Assembly: GCA_963764305.1 (NCBI GenBank)
Contig: CAVXSD010000006.1
Coordinates: forward strand, 682,001-746,000
Direction of reading: 5' to 3'
Length of the DNA stretch: 64,000 nt
From: Bog-473 sp963764305
Lineage (GTDB): Bacteria; Actinomycetota; Acidimicrobiia; Acidimicrobiales; RAAP-2
Shown here: one piece after another, positions 1 to 8,161 of the stretch
Position numbering within the stretch: the first letter of the stretch is position 1
Layout: each line of letters starts with the position of its first letter
Notes under the pieces: model-generated
Told to the model about the DNA's origin: nothing
What the model saw: only the letters and a program-made list of their open reading frames with translations
The model's database searches: none
Position numbers and translations under genes: made by a program

Positions 1-1
1 T

Positions 2-712
2 GTCGTCGTCCTTGCTACAGGAGCATGGCGGGAGCGAATGGTCTTCGCAATGGTGTTCCTGGCCGGGGCAGGTCTCTTTCTTGTGCCCTGGGTCGTTCGG
101 AACGACATCCAGATGGGGTCGCTGACCCTGTCCACCAACGAGGGACTCACGCTGTCAGGTTCTTACTCTGCGGGCACCTTTTCGCCCTCCAGCCCTCTCT
201 ACGGAAGCTTCGACAACAACACCCAGTTCGGCGCAGCGGCGATCATCTTTGATTACGAAAAACCACCCGATCACGCCAAACACTGGACGGAAGTGACCTT
301 GAGTAATGCGCTGGGCAGCGGGGCGACGACCTACGCCCGCGAGCATCTCTCGGACTTGCCTGGCGTAGTGCTTGCCCGTGAAGGTCGAGTGTGGGGGGTG
401 TTTGCGCCAGGGAGCGAGTTGACCTTTGACGCCACCGAGGATGGGACCGGTCGTGGACTCAAGCAAGCAGGACAGATCCTCAACTGGGTGCTGCTACCCT
501 TCGCACTTCTCGGTGCCGTGCTGCTTGGTAGGCGATCCCGGCGACGGCTGCTCGTCATATTGATCCCTGTCGTGGTCGTCGCCATCAATGCTGCGGTGTT
601 CTACGGGAGCACTCGACTTCGTGTGGCCGCAGAACCGTCCATTGACGTACTGGCCGCCATCGGTGCGCTGTGGCTTAGAGTACGCATTGTGGCCTTGGGG
701 ACTGCCGGATGA
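2..712 (+). CDS. C-terminal part of a membrane glycosyltransferase-like protein (5' end outside window)
   Basis: The frame is open from the window edge, so the start lies upstream; about 236 codons are visible. Hydrophobic segments occur near the start (around FLAGAGLFLVPWVVRND), at WVLLPFALLGAVLLG, at LLVILIPVVVVAINAAVFY and near the end, separated by a polar loop of about 110 residues. The pattern of a helix ending in P-W-x-x-R-N followed by an extracytoplasmic loop and then three helices resembles the C-terminal part of ArnT/GT39-type membrane glycosyltransferases, which move sugars from lipid carriers. That assignment rests on overall look and not on catalytic residues, which would be in the missing N-terminus. 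It could be another polytopic membrane protein. Confidence 0.6.
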   Translation, partial: VVVLATGAWRERMVFAMVFLAGAGLFLVPWVVRNDIQMGSLTLSTNEGLTLSGSYSAGTFSPSSPLYGSFDNNTQFGAAAIIFDYEKPPDHAKHWTEVTLSNALGSGATTYAREHLSDLPGVVLAREGRVWGVFAPGSELTFDATEDGTGRGLKQAGQILNWVLLPFALLGAVLLGRRSRRRLLVILIPVVVVAINAAVFYGSTRLRVAAEPSIDVLAAIGALWLRVRIVALGTAG

Positions 713-883
713 TCGACCAGCGAAGGGGACCCTATCCACACGCCAAGTAGTGCCTGCTTGAACGGAGGCAGGTCGACTGCGGCCTGATCTTACCCTGATC
801 TACGGTCGCCCCGTGAGCCCGATGCCGCAACCCGGCGAAACCGTGCGCCGGGATTCATTGCCCATTCAGGGCGCTGCTGGCTG
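713..883. other. intergenic region, no gene seen
   Basis: This 171-bp gap separates the glycosyltransferase-like gene from the broken membrane protein. I see no ORF with protein-like composition and no clear promoter or terminator. Confidence 0.5.
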
Positions 884-2222
884 ATGATCTATGACAACCA
901 GCTCCAGGCGCAGGAGTCGGCGGCGATGACGTGGAGGCCGACGGCGGTCAAGATCCTGACCGTGTGGGGCTTCGCCATCCCGGTCGGGGCGTATCTCGCC
1001 CTGCTCGCGCACTACCAGGTCAACGCCATCGCGGGCGACCAATGGTCCGACGTGGGAGTGATCGCCCATCCCGATTGGTCGTCGCTCTGGGCCGTCCATA
1101 CCGACTACCGAGTCTTATTCCCGAACCTCATCGTGATCGGGCTGGCTCACACGGTGAGGTTCAATATCGAGGTCGAGGAGTTCCTCGAGCGCGCTCATGC
1201 TGCTAGGCGCCGTCGCGTTGCTCATTTGAGCACACAAGCGCCGCTCGGCCATGCCATTGTTCTTCAACATCCCCGTCGCCTTCGTCATGTTGACCTTCGC
1301 TCAGTGGCAGAACACGCTCTGGGGCTTTCAAATGGCCTGGTATCTCATTGTGCTCGCGTTCGCTCTGATCGTGAACCTGCTCGATCGACCCCAGCTCGGG
1401 CGCTTCGTCTTCGTATTGGCCGTCCTCGCTGCCGTTGTTGGCAGCTACTCATCCATCCAAGGGTTGCTGATCTGGCCTGTCGGTCTCGTGCTGCTTCTAC
1501 CGCGGGCGCCCTCGGTGGACCTTCGTCAGTTGGATTGCAGCGGCCGTGGCGACGACTGCGGTGTACTTCAACCACAACGACTCCCAATCCTCCATCAGCC
1601 CCGCCTACGCGCTCCAGCACCCGCTCTTATCGCTCAAGTTCTTCCTGTTTGCTTTGGGAGATGTCGTGGGCGTTCAGAGGAAGTCCTCGGGTATCCTTTC
1701 GACGGCCACGAGCGCCCCGGCAATCCCGCGGTTCTCGCCTTCGGGGCTGTGATCCTGGTGCTGGCCGTCTTCGTGGTGGCCAAGTGGGGCCTGCGCCGAG
1801 ACGAACGCACAGGGACGCCGATCGGCGTTGCACTGATCCTCTTCGGACTTCTCTTTGACGTGCTCATCACCGAGGGAAAGGCTTTCTACGCGTACTTGGG
1901 CGCATCTCAGTCCCGGTACGTGACCTACGACGTGATGGTGGTCGTCGGCATCTACCTCGCCACGCTTGGCGACCTCCACGCTCGCGTGGTCACCCGGATC
2001 GCCCTCGCCGCGATGGCGATCCAGCTTGCCTTCGGCCTGCACTACGGCCTCGAAGGTGCACGAACGCAGCACCAGGTATACGTCACCTCGGCGAACCTCA
2101 CGCGCAACATCGACCACGAGTCGGACGCGACCATCCGCTTGCTGAACCTCGGCGAATCCCCACAGATGATCAGAGGGCAGGCCGCATTCCTGCGAGAACA
2201 TCACTTAAGCCTTTATCGATAG
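884..2222 (+). pseudogene. frameshifted polytopic membrane protein
   Basis: A single membrane protein can be followed only by changing frame at least four times. It starts in frame 2 (MIYDNQLQAQ, then helix WGFAIPVGAYLALLAHY), shifts near 1185 to read SALMLLGAVALLI, shifts near 1228 to WAHKRRSAMPLFFNIP, shifts near 1500 to YRGRPRWTFVSWIAAAVATT, and returns near 1700 to PAVLAFGAVILVLAVFVV up to the stop at 2222. Joined, it gives roughly 445 residues with eight or more hydrophobic segments. I do not recognise the family; a glycosyltransferase-like or EPS-type membrane protein would fit the upstream neighbour. Four indels in one gene are more than the neighbours show, so real decay is likely, though sequence error cannot be excluded. 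Confidence 0.6.
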
Positions 2223-2380
2223 AGCAGTTCCAGGCCACGCACTGTCCTGAGACGCCCTCGTGGACCGGGCGCTGGTTCTCGCCGAAGGGCGACCGCTGGT
2301 GGCGTGTGTGGGCCTGCCGGGACCACCTCGACGGGCTGACAGGGCTACGGGAGTTCGGCCGTCCACACTCAAGGAGGTAA
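2222..2380 (+). pseudogene. small Trp-rich peptide, copy A (no start codon)
   Basis: The frame reads EQFQATHCPETPSWTGRW, then FSPKGDRWWRVWACRDHLDG, then LTGLREFGRPHSRR and a stop at 2378-2380. It has no plausible start and opens right at the end of the broken membrane gene. A 34-codon core (2261-2362) recurs as copy B at 2694-2795, in the same strand, with only conservative changes, which supports it once being coding. The core is rich in Trp, Arg and Gly with CPET and CRDH near its ends. I do not recognise the family. Confidence 0.4.
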
Positions 2381-2407
2381 CGACGTGGAGCATCCGCGCC
2401 GTGTTGG

Positions 2408-2635
2408 ATGGAGCGTGGTCTAATTGCGACCGCGATGCCTCCTCAGGCGCTCATGCTTGGCGGCTTACTCGACGCTCATCATCTCGCCGTCGGTCAGGTT
2501 GAGCCACCGCTCGGCACCGGAACGTGCGCCCTGTGCGGCTTCGTCATCTACACCCCCAGCGTCCAGGGATTAAAGCACCTGCCGACAGGGGGAGAGTTCT
2601 CCCGTGTCGAGGCGTGGCTCGAGAACAACCCGTAG
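2408..2635 (+). CDS. hypothetical small protein with CxxC
   Basis: This 75-codon ORF starts at ATG and ends GEFSRVEAWLENNP. Its second half (GTGTCALCGFVIYTP, then SVQGLKHLPTGGEF) looks protein-like and has one CxxC that could be half of a zinc site. It lies between the two copies of the Trp-rich peptide, in the same direction. The first 30 residues are less convincing, and no clear ribosome binding site precedes the ATG. The family is unknown to me. Confidence 0.3.
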   Translation: MERGLIATAMPPQALMLGGLLDAHHLAVGQVEPPLGTGTCALCGFVIYTPSVQGLKHLPTGGEFSRVEAWLENNP

Positions 2636-2681
2636 GAACGGAAGGCTTCGCGTCTCAGGGGAGGACGATCACCGTCATTAG

Positions 2682-2888
2682 CCGGCGCCGTCATGGACCG
2701 GGCGCTGGTTGAGCCCCAAAGGTGGCCGTTGGTGGCGCGTGTGGAGCTGTCCTGACCACCTGGACGGGCTGACGGGGTTGCGGGAGTTCGGTCGTCGTCC
2801 TAGTGCGCAGCCAGCGGTAGATGCCGACGTCACGGCGCAATATCCAGACGCTTTAACGCCGCTTGCTGAGCTTCTTCGTGGCTGCTGA
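2682..2888 (+). pseudogene. small Trp-rich peptide, copy B (no start codon)
   Basis: After an in-frame stop at 2679-2681 the frame reads PAPSWTGRWLSPKGGRWWRV, then WSCPDHLDGLTGLREFGRR, and continues about 30 residues further than copy A to a stop at 2886-2888. Thirty or so of the 34 core residues match copy A, and many differences at DNA level are at third positions, which indicates past selection on the protein. There is no start codon, so this is probably a fragment of a duplicated small gene. Confidence 0.4.
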
Positions 2889-3041
2889 CGCCCCGGCGTG
2901 AGCTTCTTTGGATCGTGCTACATAAGTTGGCCTGACCCAGATCTCGTACCGAGATCACAGGAGTGTCCTGACCATCCGGAGGTAGATCCGAATGACGGAG
3001 GGTGCAGAGCCGGGACCGAGTGCCACACCTGGACAACGTGC

Positions 3042-3097
3042 AGAGGGTCCAACTGCCGGGCCAGGGGCACCATGAGTAGAGGGTCCAACTGCCGGGC
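3042..3097 (+). repeat. two 20-bp direct repeats, 36-bp period
   Basis: The 20-mer AGAGGGTCCAACTGCCGGGC occurs at 3042-3061 and again at 3078-3097. The spacers differ and there are only two copies. It may be the remains of an insertion-sequence end. No function is evident. Confidence 0.6.
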
Positions 3098-3168
3098 AAG
3101 GACCAGCATTAACTTCACAAGACCTTGGTCTCGGTCTAAGCCTCCAATCGCCTCTGTGGTGGCCGTCA

Positions 3169-3411
3169 TTGGTGACGCTTTCGCTTTATCTATCTGTAGT
3201 CGTTGGGACTTCGGCCGTTGTTCTCGGGCTCTATCTATCGGAAGGCTCTTCAACGGTTGCGAGCACAGTTTCATTCGGAATTGCTGCATTCTTCGAGGTT
3301 CTTGGGCTCACCGCTTTCTCTATTGGCTATTCCGAGCGCAACCGTTCCGCACGCGAGTTTAAGAGTCTGGCTGATGAGCTCTTGGCAATCCTTAATGGAA
3401 GTGAAAGTTGA
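3169..3411 (+). CDS. small membrane protein truncated by the IS element
   Basis: An 80-residue ORF has two hydrophobic helices (about residues 3-22, LSLYLSVVVGTSAVVLGLYL, and 31-52, ASTVSFGIAAFFEVLGLTAF) followed by a polar tail rich in Arg, Glu and Ser. The base composition is clearly lower in GC than the rest of the window. Its stop codon TGA at 3409-3411 lies inside the left terminal repeat of the IS element, so the original C-terminus has been lost. The start codon has no strong ribosome binding site. The family is unknown. Confidence 0.45.
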   Translation: MVTLSLYLSVVVGTSAVVLGLYLSEGSSTVASTVSFGIAAFFEVLGLTAFSIGYSERNRSAREFKSLADELLAILNGSES

Positions 3412-4400
3412 ATCGCCCCGGGTTCCATGACTGCTCGGGCCATTGGGTAACCGCCTCTTCGGCAGGTTGGTTCTGACGGTAGTAGATGGCCTCGAACTCT
3501 GCCGGGGTGACGTAGGTGTTGTCCTCGGTGATCTCGCCATGCAGCCGGCGGTGGTTGAACCAGTCGATGTAGCCGAGGGTTGCGAACTCGACGTCGTCGA
3601 GGCCTCTCCAGGGTCCCTGGGGGTAGATCAGCTCCCATTTGTAGAGGCTGTTGAAGGCCTCGGCCATGGCGTTGTCGAATCTGTCACCGCGCGAGCCGAC
3701 CGAGGCGACGATGTCGTTCTCGTCGAGACGCTCCGAGTAGCGAATGGATAAATACTGACCCGCCTTGCACGCCGCGATCGCTGTGATGAACGAGGCCGTC
3801 GAGGACCTGGCCGTGGCGGGTCCGGTTCCACACCGCCATCTCGAGGGCGTCGATGGCGAGGTCGGAGCGCAAGGACTCAGAGATCTGCCAGCCGACCACC
3901 ATGCGGGAGAAGACGTCGATGATGAAGGCGGCGTAGACCCAGCCGCCATGGGTTTTGACGTAGGTCAGATCCGCCACCCAGAGCCGGTTGGGAGCCGGCG
4001 CGCTGAACTGACGCTCGACGAGGTCGGCCGGGCGGTGCTGGCGCTCGTCGGAGCGAGTGGTCACCTTGTAGGCGCGGCCCCGGCGGGCTCCAGAAAGCCC
4101 CAGCTCACGCATGAGGCGCTCGACGGTGCAGCGCGCCACGCGGATGCCCTCTCGGTTGAGCTGGGTCCAGACCTTGTCGGCCCCATAGACCTCGAGATTG
4201 TCGCCCCAGACCCGCAGGATCTCGCCCTTGAGCTCCTCGTCCCGCACCGAGCGGGCCGAGGGGGGCCGCTTCTTGGCCACCCAATAGGTGTTCGGGGCGA
4301 TCTTGCACCCGTGCTCTGATGAGCACCCGGCAGATCGGCTCGACCCCGAAGCGAGGGCGATGTGCGTCGACGAAGGCGACTAGCGCGGCGGTCGCGGGTC
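3392..4400 (-). pseudogene. IS3 transposase OrfB, DDE integrase domain, frameshifted
   Basis: The reading runs from PATAALVAFVDAHRPRFG through the HTH_21-like part (NLEVYGADKVWTQLNREG) to the rve integrase domain. The first catalytic Asp is in WVADLTYV, the second in VHHSDRGVQ, and the Glu is in the segment after DNAMAEAFNSLYKWELI. The frame breaks near 4318, between CRVL and EHGCKIAPNTYW, and again near 3768, just after HHSDRGVQ. The C-terminal frame reads through the left terminal repeat and stops 15 bp outside the element, at 3392, so the present stop comes from host DNA. Normally OrfB is made by -1 frameshifting from orfA. Confidence 0.85.
3407..3436 (+). repeat. IS terminal inverted repeat, left
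   Basis: The sequence starts GTTGAATCGCCCCGGG and ends ATGACTGCTC. It pairs with the reverse complement of 4738-4767 at 25 of 30 positions. It also contains the last codon of the truncated small membrane protein. Confidence 0.85.
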
Positions 4401-4715
4401 GAGCTCCCCGCGAAGAAAGCCGAGGCCGCCTTCAAGATCTCATTCGCCCGGCGCAGCTCGAAGTTCTCCTTTTCCAGCTCTTTCATCCGGGTCCGCTCGT
4501 CGGTGGTCAGCCCGGGCCGCTGCGCCGGCATCTGTTTCGGCCCGCCTGACCCACTGTCGAAGTGTCTCGTGGTTGATCGCCAGCTTCGCCGCGATCGACT
4601 CGATGGCTTTCCACTGCGAGGGGTACTCGCTTTGGTGATCGAAGACCATCCGCACGGCCCGCTCCCGGACTTCGGGCGGATAGGGACCTCGTCCCGCCTT
4701 GCTCTTCTCTGGCAT
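4380..4715 (-). pseudogene. IS3 transposase OrfA, helix-turn-helix, frameshifted
   Basis: It starts MPEKSKAGRGPYPPEVRERA with GGATGGAGCA just upstream as ribosome binding site. The HTH_Tnp_1 domain follows (SIAAKLAINHETLRQWVRRA), then a leucine-zipper-like segment (RMKELEKENFELRRANEIL) and the usual ILKAASAFF slippery region before the orfA stop at 4380-4382. Between the HTH and the zipper, near 4540, the frame changes by one base, so the ORF as sequenced ends early in a non-homologous tail. Confidence 0.85.
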
Positions 4716-4737
4716 TGCTCCATCCTCTCAAGGGAAG

Positions 4738-4767
4738 GAGCAGTCACCAATCCCGGGGCGGTTCAAC
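4738..4767 (-). repeat. IS terminal inverted repeat, right
   Basis: Read on the minus strand it starts GTTGAACCGCCCCGGG and ends GTGACTGCTC, matching the left repeat at 25 of 30 positions. Confidence 0.85.
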
Positions 4768-5010
4768 TCGGTGGCCAACGTGGTCCTGGCCCAACCGGTG
4801 CTCGGGGTGGCCACCACGCCCACGGGGAAGGGCTACTGGCTGGTGGCCAAAGACGGCGGGGTCTTCGCCGAAGGTGACGCCCGCTTCTTCGGCTCCCTCG
4901 GTGGCTCAGTGCTCGGACCCCACCCCGTCGTCGGCCTGGTGGCCAAGGCCAGTGGCAGCGGCTACTCAATCATCGAGAGCGACGGGACGGCCACGGCCTT
5001 CGGGTCCTAG
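4768..5010 (+). pseudogene. C-terminal fragment of a GYWLVA-repeat secreted protein, cut by the IS
   Basis: From the right IS end the frame reads SVANVVLAQPVLGVATTPT, then GKGYWLVAKDGGVFAEGDAR, then FFGSLGG and a second, weaker unit (VVGLVAKASGSGYSIIESDG). The motif GYWLVA-x-DGG-(V/I)F-x-x-GDA-x-FFGS is a known tandem repeat of large extracellular proteins in Acidimicrobiia and other actinomycetes, thought to fold like a propeller or beta-helix. Only about two units and the true stop remain; the signal peptide and most repeats are missing. Confidence 0.75.
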
Positions 5011-5163
5011 CCGAATAGGACTCACACACAACGACCCAAAGGAACCTTCGACCACGCGAATCGAGAAAGGATTCGGCGATCTGCGCTTGGACAGGTGTCC
5101 CATTATCCGCGCGCCCTTTCTGGCCCAGGGGTGCCCCCAGGGTGCCGGTATGGGGCAGGGGTC

Positions 5164-5508
5164 ATGCGACTCGTCACAGTGCCGCCGTACCATCGCATGA
5201 CGATGAACGAGGCGCTGCTCGGTTGGCTGATGACTCCCGGGACACCGGACGGGACGCTAACGCTCGAGGACTTCCTGCGTCGGCCTCCCTGGCACCAGCA
5301 GGCGGCGTGTAGGGGCGTGGGGGTCACCTCATTCGTGCTCACGAAGGCGAAGGGAACGTGGAGTGAATACAACAGGGAGTTGTGTGAGGACTGCCCTGTG
5401 CGCCAGGAGTGCCTCGAGACTGCGTTGGCCGACGTTTCTTTGTTGGGGCTGTGTGGCGGGACCACGCCGAGGGAACGCTCCGTGATGCGGCGTGGGCGGG
5501 TGGCGTGA
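5164..5508 (+). CDS. WhiB-like Fe-S transcription factor
   Basis: The 114-residue protein has the four Wbl cysteines that hold a 4Fe-4S cluster: one in WHQQAACRG, two in ELCEDCPV and one in RQECLETA. After the cluster region comes GLCGGTTPRERSVMRRGR, matching the Wbl G-[VI]-W-G-G turn and the basic DNA-contact tail, although the usual Trp is Cys. Wbl proteins bind the primary sigma factor and redirect transcription in response to redox or NO. The start at 5164 has GCAGGGG just upstream; a GTG at 5095 and an ATG at 5197 are alternatives. It stands alone next to the IS-cut fragment. Confidence 0.85.
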   Translation: MRLVTVPPYHRMTMNEALLGWLMTPGTPDGTLTLEDFLRRPPWHQQAACRGVGVTSFVLTKAKGTWSEYNRELCEDCPVRQECLETALADVSLLGLCGGTTPRERSVMRRGRVA

Positions 5509-5610
5509 GATCGCGTGCAATAACGTGCAATAGCGAGGTGGGAGCGCGTGCCGTTCCGTGCCGCTCTGTGCCGCTCCGTGCAATGTATTGAGAGAGAGGA
5601 TTTACCCGAT

Positions 5611-6594
5611 ATGGCAGGTGAACGCCCAAAAGCCCTGGTGACTGCCGCTGTGAGGGGTCCGGGCCTCGACCTGCTTAACCAACTGGCGGATCTGGTGCTC
5701 GATTCATGGCTGGACCAGCCCTCCCTCCGCATCTACAACGCCGCCCAGCTGGCCGAACGGGCGGCCACAGAAGGCGCCTCCATCGTGATCGTCGAGAGCG
5801 ATGCCTGTGGTGCCGACCTCTACGATCAGCCGATCATCGCCGTGTGCAGCTGCCGCGGCGACCCCACCAACGTCGACGTGGCGGCGGCCACCGCTGCCGG
5901 GGTGCCGGTGCTGCGCGCCCCGGGACGCAATGCCGACGCCGTGGCCGAGCTCGCCGTCGCCCTGCTCTTCGCCGCCACCCGGGGCGTGGTCCCGGCGGAC
6001 CGCGACGTGCGGGAGGGTGAGATCTACCGCGACGCGAAGATCCCCTACCAGCGCTACCGCGCCTGGGAGTTGGCCGGCCGAACTGTCGGCCTGGTCGGGC
6101 TCGGGGCGGTGGGGCGCGCGCTGCGCTGGCGCCTGCGCGGTCTCGGCATGGACGTCCTCGCCTACGACCCCTACGCGGCCGACGCCACCAGCTCGTTCGA
6201 CGAGCTCCTGGCCCGGTCCGACGTCATCTCCATCCACGCGCCCGTGACGGAGGAGACGACCGGCCTCATCGACGCCAACGCCTTCGCCAAGATGCGCGAC
6301 GGCGTCGTCTACCTGAACACGGCCCGCGCCAAGATCCACGACACCGACGCGCTGGTCGCCGCGTTGGCCTCGGACAAGGTCGCCGCGGCCGGGTTGGACC
6401 ACTTCGAGGGCGAGCACCTGGCGACCGACCACCCGCTGACCACGTTCCCCCAGGTGGTGCTGACGCCGCACATCGGCGGGGCCACCTACGACACCGAGTC
6501 CAACCACACGCGGACGATCGCCGAGGACCTGTGCCGGCTCATGGCGGGGGCGCGCCCGCTGCACATCGTCAACCCCGAGGTGTTAACTCCTTAG
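5611..6594 (+). CDS. NAD-dependent 2-hydroxyacid dehydrogenase
   Basis: This 327-residue protein belongs to the D-isomer 2-hydroxyacid dehydrogenase family, which includes phosphoglycerate dehydrogenase. The NAD-binding Rossmann motif is GLVGLGAVGRAL (about residue 160). The catalytic Arg is in YLNTARAKIHD, the Glu in GLDHFEGEHLATDHPL and the His in VLTPHIGGAT. The chosen ATG has GAGAGAGGA about 10 bases upstream; the longer in-frame start at 5548 lacks this. The substrate is unknown. Its last 24 codons have a diverged second copy at 8089-8160, directly before the peptidase gene, so this gene was probably once adjacent to that one. Confidence 0.9.
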   Translation: MAGERPKALVTAAVRGPGLDLLNQLADLVLDSWLDQPSLRIYNAAQLAERAATEGASIVIVESDACGADLYDQPIIAVCSCRGDPTNVDVAAATAAGVPVLRAPGRNADAVAELAVALLFAATRGVVPADRDVREGEIYRDAKIPYQRYRAWELAGRTVGLVGLGAVGRALRWRLRGLGMDVLAYDPYAADATSSFDELLARSDVISIHAPVTEETTGLIDANAFAKMRDGVVYLNTARAKIHDTDALVAALASDKVAAAGLDHFEGEHLATDHPLTTFPQVVLTPHIGGATYDTESNHTRTIAEDLCRLMAGARPLHIVNPEVLTP

Positions 6595-7297
6595 ACTGCA
6601 CCAGCCCCCAATTTGGGAACATCCCGAACCCAATTTCGACGCCTTGGCCTCCGACATACGCAACGTGACGACTGCGTATGCAACTGCAACCAAATGCGTG
6701 TTGACCATAGGTTCTCATATGGCCAAGGGGCTGCGGCTAATCGATAACTACAACGGCACGCAATACAACGCGGCCGAAAAGGACCTGATAGACCTCTAAC
6801 ACCGCTAAGACCCTGGCCCAACCACCCGGTGCCAGGCTGGGACCGGGTGTAGCAAGTCATCGACGACACGCTCTCCTAGGCCGAGTACGACCGCTTACGT
6901 GGCAACGGCAAACGGCTCGTACGCTCAGCAGCACCAACACGGCGGCAAAGCGCCGAGCAAAGGTGTCACAGTCCCGTGGTACGCCGTCGTCAAATGTGAC
7001 CAAGTTCCTCAAGTAGCTTCCCGCCGGAAGTGACGGCCGTCGAGTTCGCCGGTTGGAGATGCAGCCGTGTCTGATGCCGCCCCACACTTCGACCGCAGCG
7101 GTTGGTCCTAAGGTCGATGCGAGGACTGATGCCCCGCTGGGTCTCTCCCCGGTGCAACGACATCGGTAATGTGCTCAGCTTGCGCCCAGGCTCGGCCCGG
7201 GTTTCGCGTCCTCTCTCGGACCTCCCGCCGAGGCCCGCTCGCACAAGTCGACTTGCACTTTCCCAATTGCACGCTGGCGGGCGGTAGCGTGAGCGCC
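6595..7297. other. low-GC region with decayed coding remnants
   Basis: This 703-bp stretch is less GC-rich than its surroundings and has no convincing intact gene. One frame without a start codon (6587-6799) is open for 70 codons and looks protein-like, with NFDALASDIRNVTTAYATAT followed by KGLRLIDNYNGTQYNAAEKD before a stop. The rest gives only short ORFs. It is best read as decayed, transferred DNA. Confidence 0.45.
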
Positions 7298-8086
7298 ATG
7301 ACGCTGCGCATGGCTGATGGTCCGGTCGCCAACCTCCCGGCAGGGCTGGATGCCTACGCCGGATACGTGGACAAGGGGGGCATCGGCATCACCTTTCCGG
7401 CCGTCGCCGCTGCCCACCCCAGCACGCACCTACTCTCCATCGCGGTTCACGGTGCCCCCGCCATGTGTGGCGACGTCGAGAAGGGCGCCCTGTCCAACTG
7501 GAAGGGCTACGGGTGGGGGTACTGCGCCGTGTCGAACGTCAATGACATGATCCGCCAATACGGTCGCCCCAAGAAGCTGTGGACCGCCCACTACGACGCG
7601 CGGTACGGCGCGCACATCTGTGGACCTAGCACCTGCAACTACGGCACGCACCCCGGAGAGGGCGGTGGTCCTCTCGTCACGGCTGCTGACGGGACCCAGT
7701 GGACCGACCACAACAACGTGTGGGACGAGTCTCTGTTGCACGACGACTTCTTCTCGACCTCTCCGATACCGACACCATCGACAAGCGAAGGAGACAACGT
7801 GGGCTGGACAGCGTATGACCCGGACTCGGGCGGCTTCTGGGCCACCGACGTCAACGGAGACCTCAACACCGAGAACGGCGCACCGTTCATCGCCGGGCTG
7901 AACCAGCACCCCGAGTTCCACGCCGGATCGGCCCGGAGCGGGGGAGCTGACCCCTGCGTCGGCATCGAGACCTTCAAGGACAAGAACGGCCAGCACGGGA
8001 TCGTCTACATCACGCGCACGAGCGGTAGCCAGAACCAGTCCGGCCTGCGCTTCTACCGCTTCGCGAGAGATGGCAGTACGGACTGA
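7298..8086 (+). CDS. glycoside hydrolase-like secreted or phage-type protein
   Basis: The 262-residue ORF starts ATG (MTLRMADGPVANLPAGLDAY). The first 150 residues (AGYVDKGGIGITFPAVAAAH, STHLLSIAVHG, GDVEKG, KLWTAHYDARYGAHICGP, ADGTQWTD) have the layout of the TIM-barrel glycoside-hydrolase-like domains in actinobacterial cell-wall and phage proteins. There a date- or day-like sequence path leads to a WTAHYD strand and a final QWTD strand. A Pro/Ser/Thr linker (about residues 152-165) joins a 95-residue C-terminal domain (WTAYDPDSGGFWATDVNGD). No signal peptide is obvious. The gene lies in a low-GC block and ends a few bases before a foreign gene fragment, suggesting transfer. The enzymatic role is inferred. 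Confidence 0.55.
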   Translation: MTLRMADGPVANLPAGLDAYAGYVDKGGIGITFPAVAAAHPSTHLLSIAVHGAPAMCGDVEKGALSNWKGYGWGYCAVSNVNDMIRQYGRPKKLWTAHYDARYGAHICGPSTCNYGTHPGEGGGPLVTAADGTQWTDHNNVWDESLLHDDFFSTSPIPTPSTSEGDNVGWTAYDPDSGGFWATDVNGDLNTENGAPFIAGLNQHPEFHAGSARSGGADPCVGIETFKDKNGQHGIVYITRTSGSQNQSGLRFYRFARDGSTD

Positions 8087-8088
8087 CC

Positions 8089-8160
8089 GATGACCTGTGC
8101 CGCCTGATGGCCGGGGCCCGCCCGCTGGACATCGTCAATCCCGAGGTCCTCCCCTCCTGA
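8089..8160 (+). pseudogene. 3' fragment of a second 2-hydroxyacid dehydrogenase gene
   Basis: The frame reads DDLCRLMAGARPLDIVNPEV then a short end and TGA. It matches the last 24 residues of the dehydrogenase at 5611-6594 (EDLCRLMAGARPLHIVNPEV) nearly exactly, while the DNA differs at roughly one base in five. Nothing upstream belongs to a dehydrogenase. It abuts the peptidase start at 8162, so it is probably the original operon neighbour of that gene. Confidence 0.8.
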
Positions 8161-8161
8161 C

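Larger units (their letters stand above)
3407..4767 (-). mobile_element. IS3-family insertion sequence
   Basis: The element is about 1.36 kb, with imperfect 30-bp terminal inverted repeats (25 of 30 match) and an orfA/orfB transposase pair on the minus strand. The repeats begin GTTGAA at both outer ends, leaving TG...CA a little inside, as in IS3 elements. I see no target-site duplication: the left flank ends GTGAAA and the right flank begins TCGGTG. Both neighbouring genes are cut at the element, so a deletion probably accompanied or followed insertion. The transposase frames carry at least three indels, so the copy should be inactive if the sequence is right. Confidence 0.9.

Noticed and set aside
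3042..3097. Possible CRISPR array from two 20-bp repeats
   Set aside because: Only two copies, one short spacer, no cas gene in the window.
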